Shown in pieces: positions 61,274-64,000 of a stretch of DNA of 64,000 nucleotides. The notes beneath the pieces were generated by a model. The model was not told the DNA's origin. It did no database searches and saw nothing but the letters and a program-made list of their open reading frames with translations. The translations under genes were made by a program, and so were the position numbers. Every line of letters starts with the position of its first letter. Positions within the stretch are counted from its first letter, which is position 1. Source of the DNA: Cutibacterium porci (GTDB lineage: Bacteria; Actinomycetota; Actinomycetes; Propionibacteriales; Propionibacteriaceae); NCBI RefSeq assembly GCF_009696315.1, contig NZ_VUMG01000002.1:434001-498000 (forward strand), written 5' to 3'.

Positions 61274-62209
61274 ATGTCGAGTAATCCGTGGCCTCCTGAG
61301 GCAATACCCCTACAATCGTCTGACCCACCGCGGGTCGACGAGTTCTGGCTCGACGCCCGTGCCCTAGCGACGCCGTCAGGTACGGTCTTTTTCGCCCACG
61401 ACGATGACGGCCAGGCCGTCCTGGTCATTGTGTTGTCCCACGGCGCAGCCGGCGATCCCGCGTCGTGGGATCGACTTGCCGGAGAAGTCAACCATCTCCA
61501 CAGTGAGACCGTCATCGCCCGCGGTGGTGCGGGACAAAACACCGGTCGCCTCGCCGGTTTATACCGCCCGGTCACTGGCCCTGATGAGGATGCTCAGCTC
61601 GTGGCCCCTTGGGTCGCTCTGGTTAACGACGGTTCGCCAGCAGCCGTGGCAGAATCACGACGGATCCTCGACGCTGTCGATATGTCGGTCGTATCGGGAT
61701 TCCCGCCAGCAGCCGGCCCGAATTTCCGTTTGCACTGGATCGACGACACTGCCACAGGCCTAGTACGTACTTGGCCACTGCCTTGGCCAGGTCGACGCGA
61801 CAAAGCTGGTTGGTCAACAACCGTCGTAGCATGGCTCCTTACCCTGTTCATTGCCTTGACCGGCCTACTCATAGCGGTGCTGCTATTCCAAAATGTTCCG
61901 CCGACTCCCCCACCGCCACCAGTCCCAACATCTGGATCGTCGAGTAGCTCGGCAAATAGTTCCTCAAGCCCCACTCCTGGTCGTAGCTCCGGTCAAAGCT
62001 CGTCGCCGTCGAGCAGCAGTAATTCGGCAAGCCCCTCCAAGGGGCAGTCCCCCTCATCGGCTAGCAAGACCCCCTCGACGGGAGGTAGCGAATCCCCGAC
62101 CCCGTCGAATAATCCGTCGATGTCGCCGTCACGCACCCCGTCCATGCAGTCGCCAGGTGCAGGCACCGGAACCTCGTCGGGGTCCCCGACTGGACGAGGA
62201 AGGCTGTGA
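61274..62209 (+). CDS. Hypothetical membrane protein with Ser/Pro-rich tail
   Basis: 311 residues. A soluble N-terminal part (about 1-175, PWPPEAIPLQSSDPPRVDEF ... FRLHWIDDTATGLVRTWPLP) precedes one transmembrane segment (about 186-208, VAWLLTLFIALTGLLIAVLLF) and then about 100 residues that are mostly Ser, Pro, Gly and Thr. The tail looks like an external stalk or cell-wall-spanning region. It is divergent from moxR and its stop overlaps the next gene. I do not recognise a family. Confidence 0.65.
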   Translation: MSSNPWPPEAIPLQSSDPPRVDEFWLDARALATPSGTVFFAHDDDGQAVLVIVLSHGAAGDPASWDRLAGEVNHLHSETVIARGGAGQNTGRLAGLYRPVTGPDEDAQLVAPWVALVNDGSPAAVAESRRILDAVDMSVVSGFPPAAGPNFRLHWIDDTATGLVRTWPLPWPGRRDKAGWSTTVVAWLLTLFIALTGLLIAVLLFQNVPPTPPPPPVPTSGSSSSSANSSSSPTPGRSSGQSSSPSSSSNSASPSKGQSPSSASKTPSTGGSESPTPSNNPSMSPSRTPSMQSPGAGTGTSSGSPTGRGRL

Positions 62210-63006
62210 TGGTTGCACTCATTGCTACTGACCTAGATGGCACGTTCCTGGGCACCGACAAAATGCCTGGTGCTGAAAACACTGAAGCCGTGCTCGCTGC
62301 AGCCAATGCCGGGGTACACGTCGTCTTCGCTACCGGACGCCCTTACCGCTGGCTGACGGTCCTTGACCCGTTCCGCCCGATCCATCCGACGCTGTTGGCA
62401 TCCAATGGAGCGGTGAGTGTCGACGCCGCCACCGGAGAAGTGTTGCACGACGCATGTATGGATCCTCAGACGGTCCGCGACATCGTCCACGACATCCGTG
62501 ATGCGCTTCCGCAGGCGCTGTTTTCGACCGAGGAAGCCACCCGATGGTTCTCCGACAAAGGGTTCGATCGTTGGCAGATCGGCGGCCCACCCGACGGCGA
62601 GGGCCCAATCGAGGGCTTTTTAGGAGATGACCACCGCATCGTCAAACTGCTTGTGCGAACTTTCGGTTGTCCCAGTGACGCATTATTTAAGGTGGTCAAT
62701 CCCATTGTCGGTAATCGTGGAACCGTCACTTTCTCCGCGATAATGGTTGATGGCCTGGTAGAGATTGCGGCGTGTGGAGTCTCTAAGGGGGCTGCCCTCA
62801 AACGCGTCTGTGACGATTTCGGTATCGATCCCTCCGACGCGGCTGCTTTCGGTGATATGCCGAATGATCTCACCATGCTGGAACTCGTGGGACATCCATT
62901 TATCGTCTCGGGAGCTCACCCAACACTGCGTGACCGGGGATTTACCATCATTGGGGACCATGACGAGTCTGCAGTGGGGCGACAGATACAAACACTACTG
63001 GGTTAG
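62209..63006 (+). CDS. HAD-superfamily (Cof-type) phosphatase
   Basis: 265 residues. Motif I is ATDLDGTFLGTD, motif II FATGRPYRW, and motif III/IV FGDMPNDLTMLELVGHP, with a Cof-type C2 cap between. It hydrolyses a small phosphorylated metabolite; substrate not predictable. Its ATG overlaps the upstream stop (TGATG) and GAGGAAGG lies 5 nt before it, so it is coupled to the membrane protein. Confidence 0.9.
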   Translation: MVALIATDLDGTFLGTDKMPGAENTEAVLAAANAGVHVVFATGRPYRWLTVLDPFRPIHPTLLASNGAVSVDAATGEVLHDACMDPQTVRDIVHDIRDALPQALFSTEEATRWFSDKGFDRWQIGGPPDGEGPIEGFLGDDHRIVKLLVRTFGCPSDALFKVVNPIVGNRGTVTFSAIMVDGLVEIAACGVSKGAALKRVCDDFGIDPSDAAAFGDMPNDLTMLELVGHPFIVSGAHPTLRDRGFTIIGDHDESAVGRQIQTLLG

Positions 63007-63076
63007 GGCACCAATCCGAGCGGGCTGTGGTCGCCATGCCCGCACGCGTTCAGCTAACAACCACCGGATGACAGCA

Positions 63077-63111
63077 TTAGCGCTGGCTGCTACGAGAGCA
63101 GCCAGCGCTAA
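63077..63111. terminator. 15-bp perfect hairpin between convergent genes
   Basis: TTAGCGCTGGCTGCT (63077-63091) pairs perfectly with 63097-63111 across a 5-nt loop. It lies between the convergent ends of the HAD phosphatase and the lipase and can act on both strands. There is no clear U-tract. Confidence 0.75.
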
Positions 63112-63159
63112 CACTAGACGCGGTTTATCGCACCAATGATGCGGTGGCGGTAATAAAGG

Positions 63160-63993
63160 TCACTGGATGTATCCGGGCACATAGACGCAGTGGATCGCCT
63201 TGGCTTTATCTGGAAGCAGGGCGTTAAACACGACTTGGAAAGCGACCGGATCATACGTGAACCCGAAGTGGTCAGTATGGTCTTTAGCACACACAGACTG
63301 CATGGTGATATTCGTTACCCCAGGCTGACGAATGAACGCGTTGGTGTACGGCGTAACGACATCGTCATACTTAGTACTAATGACGGTGTAGCGCACGCCC
63401 GGCGCAGTCATCCCGCCGTCGTTGAGTTCGCTCAGGAATTGTGAGCCGGCAAGCTGCTGTGGCAGCGACTCGTAATTATGCTTGTCTGCGTAGCTCTGCA
63501 ACGCCTGAGCGCCTAGACTTCCAGGCCTATCGAGACCAGCAAAAGTCGCCAAACCGTAAACGCTCGTGCCCTTGTTTGACGGAACGAGGCCGATGAGATG
63601 GTTGACGACCCGGTCTCCGCCATACCACTTAATGTAGGCACGAGGGAGGGGACCTCCGCCCTGGGAGTGGCCGACAAGATCGACTTTCTCGGCACCAGTC
63701 GCCGCTCGCACTTTGTCGACATAGTGGGCTAGGAATGCCGCACTAGAACGAATATCGCCAGCAGTGGCAGCCCATTCGCGATCAGGGTTCGTCTGAATGT
63801 TGTAGTTGAAGGTAAATACGCACAGACCGGCCAATTTAAGCTCGGGTGCGTAGTATGACCAGGTCGCGAATGCGTCTTCGCCGGTCCCAGGGATAAGAAC
63901 GACAGGACGACTGCCTGGAGCAGGCTTACATGTAAAGTCGTTGGCCCCCTTAGGATTCGCGCCTAGATGCGAGTGGGAATACTGCGAAGCCAT
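63160..63993 (-). CDS. Triacylglycerol lipase (secreted alpha/beta hydrolase), 5' end cut
   Basis: 277 residues visible; the reading frame stays open to the window edge, so a signal peptide probably lies beyond 64000 and the ATG at 63993 is likely internal. VVLIPGTGEDAFATWSYYAP holds the oxyanion region, VDLVGHSQGGGPLPRAYIKW the nucleophile serine, and the catalytic Asp and His are probably near STKYDDVVTPY and CAKDHTDHFGF. It is the EstA/GehA-like lipase type of cutibacteria, which release fatty acids from sebum in C. acnes. Substrate here not tested. Confidence 0.85.
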   Translation of the reverse strand: MASQYSHSHLGANPKGANDFTCKPAPGSRPVVLIPGTGEDAFATWSYYAPELKLAGLCVFTFNYNIQTNPDREWAATAGDIRSSAAFLAHYVDKVRAATGAEKVDLVGHSQGGGPLPRAYIKWYGGDRVVNHLIGLVPSNKGTSVYGLATFAGLDRPGSLGAQALQSYADKHNYESLPQQLAGSQFLSELNDGGMTAPGVRYTVISTKYDDVVTPYTNAFIRQPGVTNITMQSVCAKDHTDHFGFTYDPVAFQVVFNALLPDKAKAIHCVYVPGYIQ

Positions 63994-64000
63994 AGGCCAG

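Noticed and set aside
61920-62190. Short DNA repeats in the Ser-rich coding tail
   Set aside because: They follow from codons for Ser and Pro in a low-complexity protein segment and are not an independent repeat element.

Overview
The window looks like a core chromosomal segment of a high-GC Gram-positive bacterium of the Propionibacteriaceae, most likely Cutibacterium (C. acnes or a close relative). This comes from recognising the protein families and gene order by eye, not from a database search. Actinobacterial hallmarks are the lexA/nrdR/nrdJ neighbourhood, DUF3046 next to recA, DUF3052 next to aceE, a FasR-type regulator before fabD-fabH-acpP-fabF, DUF3145, and the moxR-DUF58-vWA cluster. 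I see no tRNA, rRNA, CRISPR array, prophage or insertion sequence. Almost all of the window is coding and most genes lie on the minus strand.

Layout: 1-9.5 kb holds a partial tesB-type thioesterase, a frameshifted hrpA helicase, an aminotransferase/sodium-symporter pair, a tandem universal stress protein and a YbjN/TY-Chap-like protein. 9.6-22.1 kb is the nucleotide/DNA-repair/tRNA block: nrdR-nrdJ (class II ribonucleotide reductase) with a pair of NrdR boxes, a small membrane protein, a divergent lexA-position gene, the miaA-dapF-hflX-dinG operon, an MT0933-type antitoxin-like gene and miaB. 22.1-33.7 kb has a YfcC-type carrier, aldose 1-epimerase, RNase Y, recA-recX, DUF3046, a DeoR-type regulator, a ClgR-like regulator with cinA and pgsA, rimO and a fructosamine-kinase-like gene. 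33.7-44.0 kb is a complete de novo UMP operon (pyrR-pyrB-pyrC-carA-carB-pyrK-pyrD-pyrF-pyrE) with many overlapping stop/start junctions. 44.1-55.6 kb has an aldo/keto reductase, nicotinamidase, DUF3052, aceE, and the FasR/NifX-like/PanE/FabD/FabH/AcpP/FabF group, which together link pyruvate oxidation to fatty acid synthesis. 55.7-64 kb has DUF3145, YggS, moxR-DUF58-vWA-vWA, a Ser-rich membrane protein, a HAD phosphatase and a secreted-type lipase cut by the window edge.

The most interesting signal is in the SOS circuitry. The gene in the lexA position keeps the overall LexA fold but appears to have lost the Ala-Gly cleavage site and both catalytic residues (Ser to Gly, Lys to Val), so it should not self-cleave. 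Upstream of both this gene and recA, instead of an obvious GAAC-N4-GTTC palindrome, there are direct repeats of GAAC spaced 11 bp apart (GAAC-N7-GAAC), the geometry of the alphaproteobacterial LexA box. Two DnaA-box-like sequences also lie in the recA upstream region. Together these suggest a rewired or lost SOS response. Other points of interest are a CTG start for recX overlapping the recA stop, several probable leaderless genes with a TANNNT hexamer 6-9 nt before the ATG, a strong stem-loop between acpP and fabF, and a palindrome before fabD.
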